Positions 13,201-28,200 of a stretch of 64,000 nt of DNA are shown piece by piece. This DNA is from Nepenthes gracilis (taxonomy: Eukaryota; Streptophyta; Magnoliopsida; Caryophyllales; Nepenthaceae), in the NCBI GenBank assembly GCA_033239525.1, contig BSYO01000036.1, forward strand, positions 2,874,126 through 2,938,125, read 5' to 3'. The first letter of the stretch is position 1. Each line of letters starts with the position of its first letter. The position numbers and the translations under genes were made by a program. The notes under the pieces are model-generated. The model did no database searches, was not told the DNA's origin, and worked only from the letters and a program-made list of their open reading frames with translations.

Positions 13201-16200
13201 TTTTTATTTTAGGGGTGCTTATTTTTTAAGTTTAGGTTCAACTAATTTAAGGTCAATTCAATTGCAAGATAATCCAAAGATGGGCCTTAGATTAAGTATG
13301 TGGTCAAGTTTATTTGTACTAGGTTTTTCCGGTTCCTTTTCAAGATACTTTATCTTGTCCTTAAGAGTAAGATTTTCATCACACAAAATTTTTAAGGCAT
13401 TTTCCTATTTAGACAAACAATATTTCAAATGTTCTCTTCATGTTCTAGTTCTTCAATTTTTTTGGAAAGGGTTTTGTTTGTTCATTTAATCACTATATTC
13501 TCGCAACATAATTCGTTAAAAACATCTTGTAGGTTATTCAACTAATTTTCGTACTTAGAATCTAACTAATCAGAATTATTTGCCTTCTTATCATGCCCTA
13601 CAGTAAAATTGTCGTTACTTTCAACATGGGATACAAAGCTATATGATTAGAGTATTTTCCATAAATGAAAGCCTCAGTGTTGCCTTCTTGAGCCTTTTCA
13701 TCAGGAAGAGTGGTAAACGAGGCTTTGTCCTTGTTCTGTTTGAAATTAGGACGTGCAGCCCTAATGTCCCTAAACCTTTGACATTCATGACATTAAATGC
13801 CATTGTTTTTTTTTTTTTTTTTTTAAAATCTTTAGACTAGTTTTTTTTATCACTTTTTTTTCTTGTGATTAGATGAGTCTTTAGATTTTCTTTAAAAATT
13901 TTTATTGCCCCTTAAAAAAATTTTAAATTGTTTGGTAAAGAAATTAATTTCCTTATCGTCCATAGGCTTATCATTTTAAGTTATCATAGAACTTTCCTTT
14001 TGTAGATTTTAGGACAATTGATTTGTCATTTTTGTTTTGAGGAAAAGATAATTCATATGTTTAAAGAGATCTTATAAACACTTCATTTTATATCTTATTA
14101 AGGTACTTGCTCTCCTTAATAATTATAACCTTTGGTCGAAATTACTCAGGTAAGGATCTTGAGTTTTTTCGGACAATTTTGCTTTTAGCAATTTTTTCTT
14201 TTAGGTTGAAGGTAGAATTAACTATATTATTTAGCTTGTCAAAGAACTTATCAAATATTTCATCATCTTTCATTCTTAGTTTTTCAAACCCAGTAACCAG
14301 TATTTATAATTTTGAGTTTTTAATTATTTCAATCCATTCACATGTGATTTGTAAAATATCTCAAGTTTTCTTTGCAATGCCACATATGGACATCCATCTA
14401 AACTTATTGAGCGAGATCACTATGAAAATAGCATAGATACCTTTATTATTCCAATTGTTATAGTTAAACTCAAGGATAGGGGTAGGCTCTTATACCAATT
14501 TAGAAAAATGTTTAGTCTTTAATGGCTATAATTTTGATCTATGACGATATAGAAGAACAAATTACATAAGTATTCAATAAATGTAAAGAAGAATCACCTC
14601 TAGATACTACGAATATATATTGACAATCCTATTTATCCAACATTACCAACATACATAATGAACAAAGTGCAGAATTAGATTAACACATAATATGGTGACA
14701 AAGAAAAATCTCAGGAACCAAATATTTTTGAGTAAAATCTTTTGAGTTTCTCTAGTCAGTAAAAATAAATTCACTATGAAAAAGCCAATATAGTATAGAC
14801 GTATTAACCTTTAATCGCTTATTCTTAACAAATGATTCCTACCAAAGAATTTATCGAATTTGCTTTCTAATAATGGAATTAGATACTTTTCGATTTTCCC
14901 TTTGATAATACTTCATCGTCTCAGGAATAGCCAATACTTCTTAAACTTTGAGATCTAAGCTGCCAATTGAACTCCGAGGACTCATGAATTTTGAACAAAT
15001 GTTTGATGGTAGAAGAATAATTTCGAGATAAGAAAATCTTGTCTTTTAGATCACAAATCATGATTAAAGTTTTTTTTCTTTTTCTCCTCACTTATCTAAC
15101 TCTCATTTTCTTCTTTTTATGCGTGGGTGGCGGCTAGGTTACCGAAAAGTCTATATAAGTGAGGCTGAAAATTAAGGTAAAAAAATGTAGAGCAACAAAA
15201 TTCATATGCTGACTTTTGAATGTTGGGTTGAATGCTAGCATTCATGAGTGTTCTTTAATCGTGGATCATTTCTATTTTTGTTGTTATTTAGATATGTGTC
15301 CCTCATGTGTGCCTCATGCGTGGATATGCTAGAAAGTTCGTATGAGCTCCCTTTAGGTGTCTTTGATGTGTGGAGCTACTTCTCAAATGCCTATGTACGC
15401 CTTTTATGCACCCGATCCTTACCATCTTTGAAGTGCTTGTCTTAAATTTTAATTTGTCACAATTAATAAATAAAAAGGACTTAAATATAAATATATTAGG
15501 ACCAAGTTTTGTCATGAAATAAACTAATAAAATAGATCTTACATAGATATGATAATATAATTAGTTAATAATATTAATTTATATTAAATTATTAATAAAA
15601 ATACATATTTCTTGTTATCGAAAAAGTTCACAAATGCACAAGTGAGCTCATATAAAAGAGTTGTCTAATAACATTATTCACATAATGAACAAGGAATATA
15701 ATGGGCTTAAGTCTTAATTATTTCTAAATTACCCAATGGTACTATATTTCTTTAATTTATATTAATAATTTTATTTTTTAAAAATTATAAAATATCTTAA
15801 CAAGTTAGAAAATGTGTTTGAGTATATGGATGTCAAAAAGAAAAATAATAAGATGTTCTAAAACGTGTCGAAAAGTGTCAGCAAGTATTTGACACTGGCA
15901 CCTTAACTCCGAATAAATGTCAGTGCTTCTTAGTTTTGCTACCTATATAGCTGAGATTACTTCATAATGCATTCTTATGGCTAACTGACATTAAGCTTAA
16001 TAGGGTGAGGATGTGGTTGCTGGTATCAGAACACCAGAGGACTTGGACAAGATGAAAAATTGCTTGCCTGAAGCTTATGAGGAACTGGTGGAGAATTGTG
16101 TAATCTTGGAGCGACATTATAAGGATATGATGGTAAGCCGTTGGAATACTGTAGGATGGATAGTTTCAATTAAGATCTTGTTTGGTTAGGTTTTTAAGAA

Positions 16201-19200
16201 TTTGCCATTAGTGTTCACTGTTTGGTGCTGAGTTACTACAGTTGCTGAAAATGTTAAATATTAAAAAAAAGTAGTGTTTAATTAGAGTGTTGTTAGACGG
16301 TACCGGTGAGTTCTTCAATGATCAATAAGGACATCTCTTATTTTTTTGATATATTCATTTGTTTATCTTTTTTTTTTTAAAGCAATGGTACAAGATGGAA
16401 ACTTTAAAGAATATCAAATAAATATACTAATTGTTAAGAAGTAAAAGAAAAGTAACATTAAATTTAAAAAGATATATTGATATTTATACATACAAATAGC
16501 AAAACTAGATCATATAAATTACCAAAAAAAAAAAAGAAAGATTTTCTCAAAATGATTACATAATATTTCCCCAGACATTGAAGCAAAAATATAGTGAAAA
16601 TAACTGATATTTGTTCCAAAAAGAAAAAGAAAAAAAAATGAAAAATAAGACAGTATTTGTGTAATTACACCAAAAATATCAAAAGTTGATAAAAAAAGCT
16701 TATATTTGTGAGCTTTTAGAAAAGTGCTTTTGTTGTTATTATTTAACAATAACGACACTTTTATTAGAAAATTAAACGAGTTTTTGGTTGTTGGAAGAGG
16801 CTGACCACCAAAAACTCCCCAGTAACCCAACCAAACATTCACAGCTGAAACTACACGGACAATTTCTTATCACAAGTTTGGACATGTTGCTATCCTATTA
16901 CTACTCTAGATACAATGATACTATACTGGGTCCATCTATGGTTAACACAGGATATTGAATTCACTGTTCAAGAAAATAGGCTCTGGATGTTGCAATGCCG
17001 ATCTGGAAAGCGAACAGGTAGAGGTGCAGTAAAGATAGCTGTCGACATGGTTGAAGAAGGGCTTGTTGATACTCGCTCTGCTATCAAGATGGTGGAGCCG
17101 CAACATCTCGACCAACTTCTTCATCCACAGGTATCAAGACTTAATGGCGGCTTTTAACACTAGCTATTATAGCAGCAAACTGTTTTCTTTCTCTCGGAGT
17201 TTTTAGGGTATAAACAGAAAATCAAAGTTCGAAGTCTGAAAAAGGGAACGCCTAATTGTTTGCTGTGGAAAGACTAAAATAAAACACAAAAAAAACATTG
17301 TAGAGAGTGTTAATGTTTTTGAGTTATCAGATTGTTGATGCCGGTATCTTGGATATTTGATTTATTACTTGATGAGATTTATTTATTATTTTATTTTATC
17401 AGATTTTTCCACATTTTTATTATATCTTGAAAATTTATGAAATTTTATAATTTTAGTAGTATTTAGGATACCTATAAAAAGTGATGTTTTTTCCCATTAT
17501 GTTTTGTTTAGATTATCGTTAATTAGAAAATTATATATATTTTCTAATTAATTAGCAGGAGAGTGACTTTGATACGGATATCGAAAATATTTCAAATTAG
17601 AACAGATTTAATTTAATTTTGTAAGAAAAGATTTTATTTCATTTGATTTTATTTTATTTAAAAAGATTTTATTTTATTTGAAAGATTTTATTTTTATTTT
17701 AGAAAATTATATCATATTTAATTATACAATTATATTTATTTCTAAATTATCCTAAAAATAGGATTTCTCTACATAAGGACCCTTAATTTTATTGTCTGAA
17801 TGATTAATGAGTTGAATAAAATTTGAGTGATTGTTATTCCCTCCTCTCTGTTGACCTCTCTTTGCTTCTCTTTCACCATCCACTGTCCAACCTGCAACGT
17901 TCTTCCCATGCAACCAGAAATATCACCAACTTCACCGTCCCACCATCCCGCACCATAGCATATGGTTTGCATCTTCTTTCAGCAGGCAATGTATTATTTA
18001 TTTCTACTTTCCATTTATTTTGAAAGAAAAATTCTGTTTCTGTGGAAAAAAAAAATATTATTGAAAAAAAAGAGACTTCTTGTTGAAAAAAAGGAAAAAG
18101 ATAGAGACAATGTAGTAGTAGTCGGCGATGTCGTGGCCGCAGGAGGAAGAAACCCGTCGCCGCCAAAACTATCCTCCATGTCACCGCTGATCGCCATGAC
18201 TACCACCTCTTCGGTTTCCGCCAAGGCAACTTACACCAGAACTAACCATCCAAACCACCCAAAAACCCTAATCGACCCCTCACCCGAAACCATAATCAAC
18301 CACTTAACCGAAAAATCCAGTGCCCAAGTTCCCTCACCATCAATTAAATCAAACCCTAACTCGGACGTCCGAGTTGTAGCCTAACCTAAACCCTAGCCGC
18401 CATACTGACCTTTCTTTAGAGAGAAAAAAGTAATAATAATAAAATAGAGAGAGAAGTCATGAATTGCATTGTGCTGATTTTTCGTCTTCATCTTCTTTGT
18501 CTTCGTCTTTGTCATCGTCTTCATCTCCTTTGTCTTCATCTTTGTCTTTGCCTTCATCTTCTTTATCTTTATCTTCATCGTCTTTTCCGCCTTTACTTCA
18601 TCTTCGTCTTTGGCTTTGTTGCCGTCGTCGCCTAAAAGGGCGAGTGTCTGTTGTCGCTCTCGCCATCACCGCTTGAAAGAGAGAGTGCCCACTGAGCACC
18701 TGTTGTTGTGTTTTGTTGGGTTGCCACGTCTCTTCTTTGTGTGTGTGTGGGCATTGAGACCCGAGTGAAAAAAAAGGTAGAAAAAAAAGAAGAAAAAAAA
18801 GGCAAAAAAAAAAAAGCAAGAAAAAAAGAGAGCAAAAAAAAATAATAATAACAAAACAAAAGGAAGCAGTGGCTTAAAAGATCTCATCATACAAGGCCAG
18901 ATCCTACAAGTAGTTCAGTTCATTTTTTATATTTAGGTACGTTTGTTTCATTTTATTTTATGTAGCATATTTTTGCCTTTCTTTAATAGTATTTAATTTT
19001 ATTTTTGTATGCCATTTTATTTCTTATAAAAAAAGTTATTAATCTCTTTCACATCCTATGACTACTTTTATAGTGGATACAATCGTATTGTAATGGATTC
19101 ATGTTTTATTATTATAATAGATTAGCAATACTTGTTTGTATGATTTGAAGTATATGAAATCTCATAAAATAATATTGGCTTGGATTTCCTCAATTGTTTA

Positions 19201-22200
19201 TTGATTTCAATCCCATTAGTCATATTGGTATTGCATGCACTTGTAAAGTGGTTATATTATTTCTCATAACTCCTCTAACCTAATTATAGATTCTAATTAG
19301 TTTGAAATTCTAAGTCAATAGTTAGCCCAATTAGTTTTTAATCAACAATAATTACAAGATCATATGATTACCATTCAAACTGACCTGGCTACTACTTATC
19401 AGACAAATTTGAATCTCGTAAATCTAGTTGTCACTTTAGAAATATGGCCTCCCTCATCAAATATTGACAATTCTGGTGTATCCCATAATAGGACTCATCG
19501 ACAAATACAAGACAGTCGAGCACCTCGTAGGCGGGATTACAAGGTTCGACACTATGATCAAGAGTGGGATTCGGATGAACACATCTTTAAAAACATCAAA
19601 TTGGATGCCCCTACTTTTGACGGTTGCTTGAATCCTCAAGTTTTTACTCAATTGGTCCGAAATATGGATCGTTTCTTTAAATGGTATAGCGTGTTGGAAG
19701 ATAGGAGAGTTCAATTTGTTAGCCTCAAATTAACTGAAAATGCTTAATTATTTTAGAAAAGTGTTGAAAACCTCCCTGTTAGGTGTCAAGCTACCCCTAT
19801 TAGGAGTTGGGTTGAAATGAAACGACGCTTTCAAGAGAAATATTTATCCCACTCATACAATAGTAACTTATTAGATTAGTGGAATGCCTTTCGAAAGGAT
19901 AATCGATCTGTAACTGAGTATGTGACTCAATTCGATGATTTTTGAATGAGATATCACATCATTGAGGACAAAATCATGACCTTAAGTAGGTTCCGATAAA
20001 AATTACATAAAGATCTTAGGAGAGAACTTGTCCTCCGTAGAGTTATCATTTTGGACCATATGTATAATTTGGTCCGAGATTTTAAATTAGTTATTAGGAC
20101 ACCATATCATCAATCAACATGTCATACTCCTAATGCTAATTCTAAATTTGTTTTAGGACCCCCTTTGTTTACAAATTTTCCTACAAGGGACGTATGAGGA
20201 AAGGGTGTTAAAATCCTAAGAAGAAATTTTCAGTTGCAGTGCTCTAATTGTAAAGGTTTTGGACATATTTCTGCCAAATATCTGAGTAAAGTCTTATTTA
20301 TTGGCGGGTAAGATGAAATAAATGAGGAATCTCTTGAAAAACAAGTATATAAACCCAAATTAGAGTTTGATGACTTAGATGATAATGACATTGACAAATT
20401 TGTAGACTGTATTCGGCTTACTTCCTCTAGCCTCGACTCCCGTTCTTCTTCCATTGTTATGCCATTTCTAGGCGTTATACGATACACTTTGACATAATCC
20501 AAAGAGATTGATGATTGGCATCGTCATACTATTTTTCATACTTATATCAAAATGAACGAGAAAGCTTGCAAAATTATTGTGGATAGCGGTAGTTCTATCA
20601 ATGCGGTCTCAGCTAATACTATTTCTCATTTGGGGTTAAAAGCTGTCTGACATTCTAATCCATACAACGTCTCGTGGATTGACATATCTTCCATAGCCAT
20701 TAAAAAACGTTGTTTTGTACCTATATAATTCTTAGAGTACAATGATTATATTTGGTGTGACTATAGCAATGGACGTAGGTCATGTCATTTTTGGGCGTCC
20801 TTGGCTATATAACTTGGATGTAACAATTTAAAGTCATTCTAATTCCTGCTTTTTCATTCACAAGGGAAAGAAAATTTACCTCTACCCCTTATTCCCAAAA
20901 CCGATGACTTTTAATAAAGAGAGGGCTGTGGTAGTGACAAAAGAATTGCATATCATTAGTTCCACAATATTTGAATGAGCAGTTATAAGTGAGTCTGTTG
21001 GGTTTGCTATTATCATTCTCAAAGTCTTTCCGAACTCTTCCGCATTGATTTCTAATGAGGTCCGTCAAGTTCTTCAAAACTTTCAAGATGTTCTTTTCGA
21101 GGACCTTTCCAATCACTTGTCACCTTTATACGACATTTAACATGCTGTTGATTCCGTTCCGAGTGCATCTCTCTCAAACCTACTTCATTATAGAATGAAT
21201 CTCATTGAGCATGCTAAGCTTCAGAGACAAACTAAGGAACTCCTTCATAAGAGATTTGTTTGAGAAAGTATGAGTTCTCGTGCGGTGCCTGCTCTCTTAG
21301 TTGTGCATGGTTACAAACCTCAAAAACCATTAAACCTTATCCCGATGTCTCCACATGTTAGTATATCCATTACGGTCGGAATAAAACTCCCTAAATAGAC
21401 ACGATCTTCCTTTCACATGGTTTAGCGGTTCAGCTCTAAGCGAGAAAAGGATGCAACCAAGAGATCCCCGAGGCAGCAGTTTCCTTGATTCTTCAACTTC
21501 GATGAAATAGGTTTTTCTAATAGATGCTTAGCAAGGGGCTCGACTTTTCGGTCTTAATAATTATAAAAAGAGATGGGCGTGAACAAGAGTCTGCTTGGTC
21601 ACCTACTTTGTACAGGTTACGCGGTTCCTTCTCACGATTCTATGTACAAAGGATGAAAGTCAATATGATGTGCCAGCTCGATCTCATGATTGCTATTGAG
21701 ATATACCTCCTTTCCTTCCTCAAATCATCATTAGCTTTCCTAGTCCGAAGACAAGAGAGTTGATCAGATATAGAGATCCCCCCTCCAGACTTTATCAAAT
21801 CTGTAGTCAAAAACTTGTTTGACTGATTGCTTATCTCTATTCCTCCTCCCCTTGTTTCTTCCCATCTTCCCACTTTTTTCTCCTTCCCTTCCCTTAATTT
21901 CCCCCTTTCCCTGTATTAGACTTTATATAAGGGCTTTAATTTTATTGTTTCAGTAGCTTTTGATAAATTGAATCAATATTGTGAGAATTTTTTCCTATTC
22001 TTCTCCCTTGGTCCTGCAATGAGCAGAATGCCAACTTGCAGAAAGTGCTACTGTTTTTAGTTGTCCGTGAGAAATTGATGAGGGCATACTAGAGACCTGG
22101 TTTATTCATGTATTGAGATTTTATTTATTAATTTATTTTATCGGAATTGTTTCCACATTTTATCATATCTCAGTAATTATGAAATTTTGTAACTTCAATA

Positions 22201-25200
22201 GTTTTCATAATATCTATGATAAGTTATATTGCCTTTCCAAGGTTGTTGTTATTAATCAAGATATTATGTGTATTTTTTTAAATCACCTAGCCGTAGAATA
22301 CCTCTATATAAGAGTCCTAATTTTTTTATTTGAAAAGCTATTGGTGAATTGAATAGTGTATTTAGATGCAAATGTTGCATCTCTTCATTTTCATGCTATT
22401 CCATGGGGAAGATTTTCAAATTCTGTAGCTATTCATGAATAAATTGGGAAATGATTTTGCATGCATGCTTGTACATTTACGTAGATTAAATAGCTTATAA
22501 TGTTGATGTTATTGTAACTTGGTTGCATAAGTTTGAAGATCCGTCTGCTTACAAAGACAAAGTGCTTGCTGTGGGCTTGCCTGCGTCTCCTGGAGCTGCT
22601 GTGGGTCAGATTGTGTTCAGTGCTGATGATGCTGAAGCATGGCATGCGCAAGGGAAGAGTGTCATTCTGGTATGCTCATACTCCCTTTACGCAATCTCAA
22701 CAATCAGCACTTCCCATTTGTCGTTCTCTCCAATGGGGAGTTCCGTTAGGGTTCTCCTATTTTAATCTTCCCTCGTACTTCCAATAGTGAGGATTTCATC
22801 CTAAGAACTAAGATTGTTAGTATTATGGTAGCATAATAAAATATATTAGATCCATCTTATAATCAAGATAAAATCATACCTCCAATCCGGTCACAAAACA
22901 AATATGATAATTTGTTAATGCGGTGTTTTCAAGAACACGTAGCTGAACACCAGGCTGCCAATAGTCCTGCACTGATGTTATTGTATTCTGTGTTGAGAGC
23001 AACAAGAATGCCTGAATTTTTGTTGTGTTACTGATAGAATTGCTCGTAAACATCTTGAATTTCTCTTACACTGACGAAGTCCTTAATTATTTTGGGACTT
23101 AGAATTTGTTGATGCATAGAATTAATATAGTTTAGCTAAAAAATAAAACTAAATCAGGTATGCTTTGTGATCGAACTATACTTAAAATTGAATTATGAAT
23201 TTAAAGAAAACTATGAGACTCGATATACTTTATTGATCAAAATATTAGATAATCTACCAGCAATATGTACAAAAAGTAGGTGTTTCATAGGTGAAAATAT
23301 TAATATGGATAAATAGAGTCACGTTAAAAATAAGGTACTAAATAAATATATACGTAAATATTTGGAAGTTATACCTATAGAAGATAAAATGAAGAAAGAT
23401 ATTTAAGGTGGTTCGGATACTTAAAATATAGGTCAAGTGAAGCACCTCTAAACAAAAATGTGATTTAGTTATTGTGAGGAAAGAAATGAAGCAGACTTTG
23501 AAAAACTTGGAGTACTGTAATGAAAAATTATTTGAAATTGCTTTTACTTTCGAATGATATGATATTAAATCGAGTAGAATGACCTAAATTGATTTATATA
23601 GCTGACCCCATTTAGTGGGTTTTTGTTGTTATTATTGATTTCTGGGATAGAAAACTGAGTTCTTTAGGATAATGCATGTTGAAGGTAAGGACTGAGACTA
23701 GTCCAGAGGATGTAGGGGGAATGCATGCAGCAGTTGGGATCTTGACAGCTCGGGGTGGCATGACATCTCACGCAGCTGTGGTAGCCCGTGGGTGGGGGAA
23801 ATGCTGTGTCTCTGGTTGCTCTGAAATCCGAGCTAACGATGCCGACAAAGTAAGAATTTGTTTTCCCTTCTTTCTTCTTTTAAATGTTTTATCCTATTCA
23901 TTGAGATGGTAGAATGAAAGATGACGTGCGAAAGACAACTCAGTTTATTCATTATTCAGGTTCTTGTGATCGGAGACAAAGTCATAAAGGAAGGGGAATG
24001 GCTTTCGCTGAACGGATCAACGGGTGAAGTGATACTGGGAAAACAACCACTCTGTCCTCCGGCTCTTAGTGGTGATCTAGAAATCTTCATGTCTTGGGCT
24101 GATGATATCCGGTGCCTCAAGGTTTTGTAAATTGTAAAACCTTACAAATCATTCTTATTCATTTCTTTAGTGTGTTAACAAATTGTTGAAGATGACTCCA
24201 TTGATTATGTAATCTGTCTCTTTGAAGGTTATGGCAAATGCTGATACACCAGAGGATGCCCTGACAGCTAGAAACAATGGTGCTCAAGGGATTGGACTTT
24301 GTAGGACCGAGCACATGGTAGTTCTTAATCCTCTTATATCATGACTGCGTTCATGATCTTCTACGAAACAATAACAAAAATAATAGCAAAGTTTTAAATC
24401 TATTAAGTAAGGTCGGCTATGTAAATCTGTATTTAACATTTTGCTTAATTTAGTGCAATATATTTTTAGAGTAAAAATATTTTAAATCATTTTTATTATG
24501 TTATTTTAAATTTTTTTAAGTCTACCTCTTTATTATTTTTTCTTCCAATCATTATTAACTCATATACCTTCATACGTGTTTTATTTGAAATATGCAATAA
24601 AATCATGATCTTCCATGCATTTCTCTATATGATCCTTGAAGGCTAATGATGAAGTTACTGACACCAAAGATTTAGACGCTTAATTGAGCTTCTTAGTCAT
24701 GGGCTTGTTTTTTATAATAAGAACATTCATGTTGCTAACCAAACATACAATTCACCGCTTCCCTTGTTAGAATTTATGAGAAGCAACAAATGCATACAAT
24801 CCATATGCATAAAGATGAACATGCGATTTTATGTGGAAAATCCCTCTTAGCTACCAAAAAAACCATGAAACGTTACACCCGACATAACTTCCATTATATC
24901 CAAATTCTGGTTACGAATAACCCCAAAACACCATTTGTTATACAACACTTTACTATTGTACAACCTGAGCAGTGAACAATAAGAGACAAATGAGACGAAA
25001 CAATGGGTAGAATGTTTTATACAAGAGTTAGAATAACATACCTAAGATTGACGAAAAATCACACTCAAAACATAGCCCTAAAGGTTATCCAAAGCTTCCT
25101 TTTCTTCTTTTCTTTCCTTTCTCTCTCTGTTGGACGCCCTCAAAGCATTTTGAGAAGACTCAGATTTGTGACCTAAAGTCATAGCATGTATTTACTCCCT

Positions 25201-28200
25201 TGTGCTACTCGGGCATCTATCGCATGGATCTCATGCGGAATCAATTTGGAAGTTTTTAGCTCAAGCACTCACCGCACGATTCTCATGCGGACAAGTCTAA
25301 AGATTTTCACTCTAGAAAAAACACGAGCTAACATCAAATAGAAACTCCCGTCGCTGATATTGTGTGAACTAAAATTAGCGTGAACATTTTATGGAATGCT
25401 TTGCCAATTTTTGTTCAAGTGAAAATTTACACTAACATCTCGTGAAACTTTTTCTCCCCCTTTCATTTGAACAATCCATCCAACGAATACTAGGTAATGG
25501 GTCATAGGCCTCCCATGGGGCGTGACCCACTCCAAAAATTAAGACTCATGTCTTGTTCATGGAATGACTTTGAAGCCTCGTATCTAATATTCATCATACC
25601 CACCCACACATTGGCTTTGCATAAATGAAGAATGTAACTATTGTGATAAAGTAGTGATGTTAACGTTTCTACTTTGCAATTCTTTCTCAAAAATTAACAA
25701 TAGCAACAAAGCCTTAAGTCTAATTAAGTGGGAATGGCTATATGGCTCCTTTTTCACCATTCTAATCATTTTTTATCACTTCACTTTAAATTTTCTTATG
25801 TCTACATCTTCCTTCACTTTATTTCACATATATTTTATTTGGCCTACACTTTAGTGTTTGAACTATATTAGATTTTCTTCCCTCATCTTATCTTCTAAAC
25901 ATTTACTGACATCATTATTCTTTATTTTATTTTCTGAGTGCAAGCCTATTCATCAATTATGGAATCTGCAATGCTTATTTTTTGAAAATCTCCTCTAGGA
26001 AATAGTTAACTTATCACCTCAGCATGCTTCTTGTTTTTGGGTGCTCCAGTTTTTTGCATCAGATGAGAGGATAAAGGCAGTAAGGAAGATGATTATGGCA
26101 GTTACACCTGAGCAGAGGAAGGTAGCCCTCAACCAATTGTTGCCTTATCAAAGATCTGACTTTGAGGGCATCTTCCGCGCAATGGATGGTAACCTTCTCT
26201 TTGTTGTATATTTTCAAATAAATGAATGGAAAAATATCAATTCTTATAACCCTTATAAGTGGATATATAGATATAAGTACTCTTTTTTCTTTGCAAAATA
26301 TCTGCAGTATAACGCTAGTAGTGCAAATGGCATGTGCATGTGCAATAGTATATAGTGCATTTTGGTGTTTTTATAGGTGCACATGCCAATTACAGATTCA
26401 TGTGGCTTATTGGTATTATTTTTGACTGTTTTTTTGTTTTTCAATCAATATAATTTCCAATCGGCATCATCACCCAATCAACTGCCATAAGGACAAATGG
26501 AAATTATCCAGAATGGACACAACTATTCATAAGACGTATCACCACCTTCTGTAAAAGGAAAATTCGAATTGATTTTAACATATACAAAAACTATATCAAT
26601 TCTCAGTAATTTCCCTCATGAGAACAATTGCTATATACTAGACAATCTTGCTTTCCATTGAAGGTTTTTGGTTTACTTCTGTTAATGCAAATGTGTAAAA
26701 GCGAAACACACTAAGCATAACACTACTTTTGTATCCTAAAGGCATTTCGCATTTAACCTGATTGCTTTGTTAGGGGTGAAAATTATCTTAAGGAAATGGC
26801 ATTGACAATACGCCTTGATGTCTTTCCTCCAATATTCTATATTTTTAGTTTTCTATTTTTTTTTCTTTTTCACACTCATGTCATCTTGCCAATGCTTGTA
26901 CTTCAGTCCAATTATTGAACTTCTAAATGCTCAGGATGCATGTGCCATTTTGCCATACTTGTTAATTTATAATGTTTTTGATATTTCAGGTCTTCCGGTG
27001 ACAATCCGGTTGCTGGATCCTCCACTACATGAGTTTCTTCCTGAAGGCGACTTAGAACATATTGTCAGTGAACTAACCACAGAGACTGGCATGACCGAAG
27101 ATGAGGTCTTCTCTAGGATGGAGAAACTATCAGAAGTTAATCCCATGCTTGGTTTCCGAGGCTGCAGGTATGTTTTCCCATATTAAAGTTTTATAGTAGA
27201 TCGTTGCCTAGTGCTCATGGAAGGAAATATTGGTGTCGACATAGATATGCGGCCATAACGGATAATATGTATCGATATTGAATGTATTAGACATAATTTT
27301 TATTTTCTAAATTAGAATCTGGGGGAAAATATTGGCCATTATGAGATGTATCAGCCGATATTTTGAACATTGGCTCATATATCACTAATATGACATATAT
27401 TGATTTGTCGCGTTATTAGGGGATGGCTACTGATATTTTCATTCCATGGTAGTGTTAAAGAGGCACCCCTAGACAACCATTCTAGCTTAGAGTTTTATTA
27501 ATCAATTTATTCTTACGTGGATTCACTAGTATGGATGAATGGAATAACACATTATCTAAAGGTGTATAAAGAGTGTCCCTAAATATTTCTATGGCTCATG
27601 TGATCATAGATGCAATATTTACATGTTTGTGCTTGATTTGTGGTTGAGGTTACATGTAACTAATTTTTAAAACAGACGGCTAATCAAAGCTCTCCAACCT
27701 AGATTCCCGAACTCATCAATTGGGCAGATATATTATAGACATGAATTGAAAGGAAATATGCCCCTAAAATGAAGATAATAGAGAGATTAACGATTAATGA
27801 CATTGGATCAGCATAAATTTGTTAGACGGATAACTATATAAGGTGTACTTTGTAACTAAAATATATATATATAATTGAAAAGATAAGATAGTTGTTATAT
27901 CAGCTATACTTTATGATGGGTCCAATAACCATGGGCCAATGGGCCAGGCCCGCAGAAGGCCCACAATCAAGCATTTTTCTTTCAAAGTCCCACATTGCTT
28001 TTTGAGAAGCAATACAGCTCCCAATCCCACTATAAAAGCAAGCCTTCTCAAGCATTGGAGAGGGGGGAAGGAAGAGAGGTGGGGAAACTCCATAAAGTTC
28101 CATAAGGTTCCAGGAGGCCCTGGACCCTTCTACAGTTCGGAGACCCTCAGCCCTCTTCCGCCAAGAGGCCTTGGGCCCTCACGCAGTCCGGAGGCCCTCG

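Larger units (their letters stand above)
3644..15543 (-). mobile_element. Old Copia LTR retrotransposon filling PPDK intron 5, minus orientation
   Basis: Two diverged direct repeats frame the region (about 3644-4692 and 14509-15543). Orientation comes from the sequence just left of the right repeat: on the minus strand it reads TTGGTATAAGAGCC, a one-base variant of the tRNA-iMet primer site. A GGAAAGG purine tract next to the left repeat fits a polypurine tract. Minus-strand gag remnants lie at about 13290-14400. Two younger elements (5480-9250 and 10587-12750) are inserted inside. No polymerase remains recognisable and no target duplication was found, so the exact ends are approximate. Confidence 0.7.
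17338..22390 (+). mobile_element. Ty3/gypsy retrotransposon relic in PPDK intron 7
   Basis: LTR-like repeats at about 17338-17840 and 22090-22390 share an ATTTATTTATTA..TTTTATC block and a 3' motif of the type ACATAAGG..CCTTAATTTT, with a further related 3' block near 21910-21990. Between them lies a decayed gag-protease-RT stretch. About 1.2 kb of leader (17840-19330) holds a TTC-rich tract and A-rich runs. Only the start of RT remains, so the element is internally deleted. The paired ends are approximate. Confidence 0.6.

Noticed and set aside
18464..18890. Ser-rich and Phe/Lys-rich open frames on both strands
   Set aside because: They are produced by TTC and A/T runs (simple sequence).
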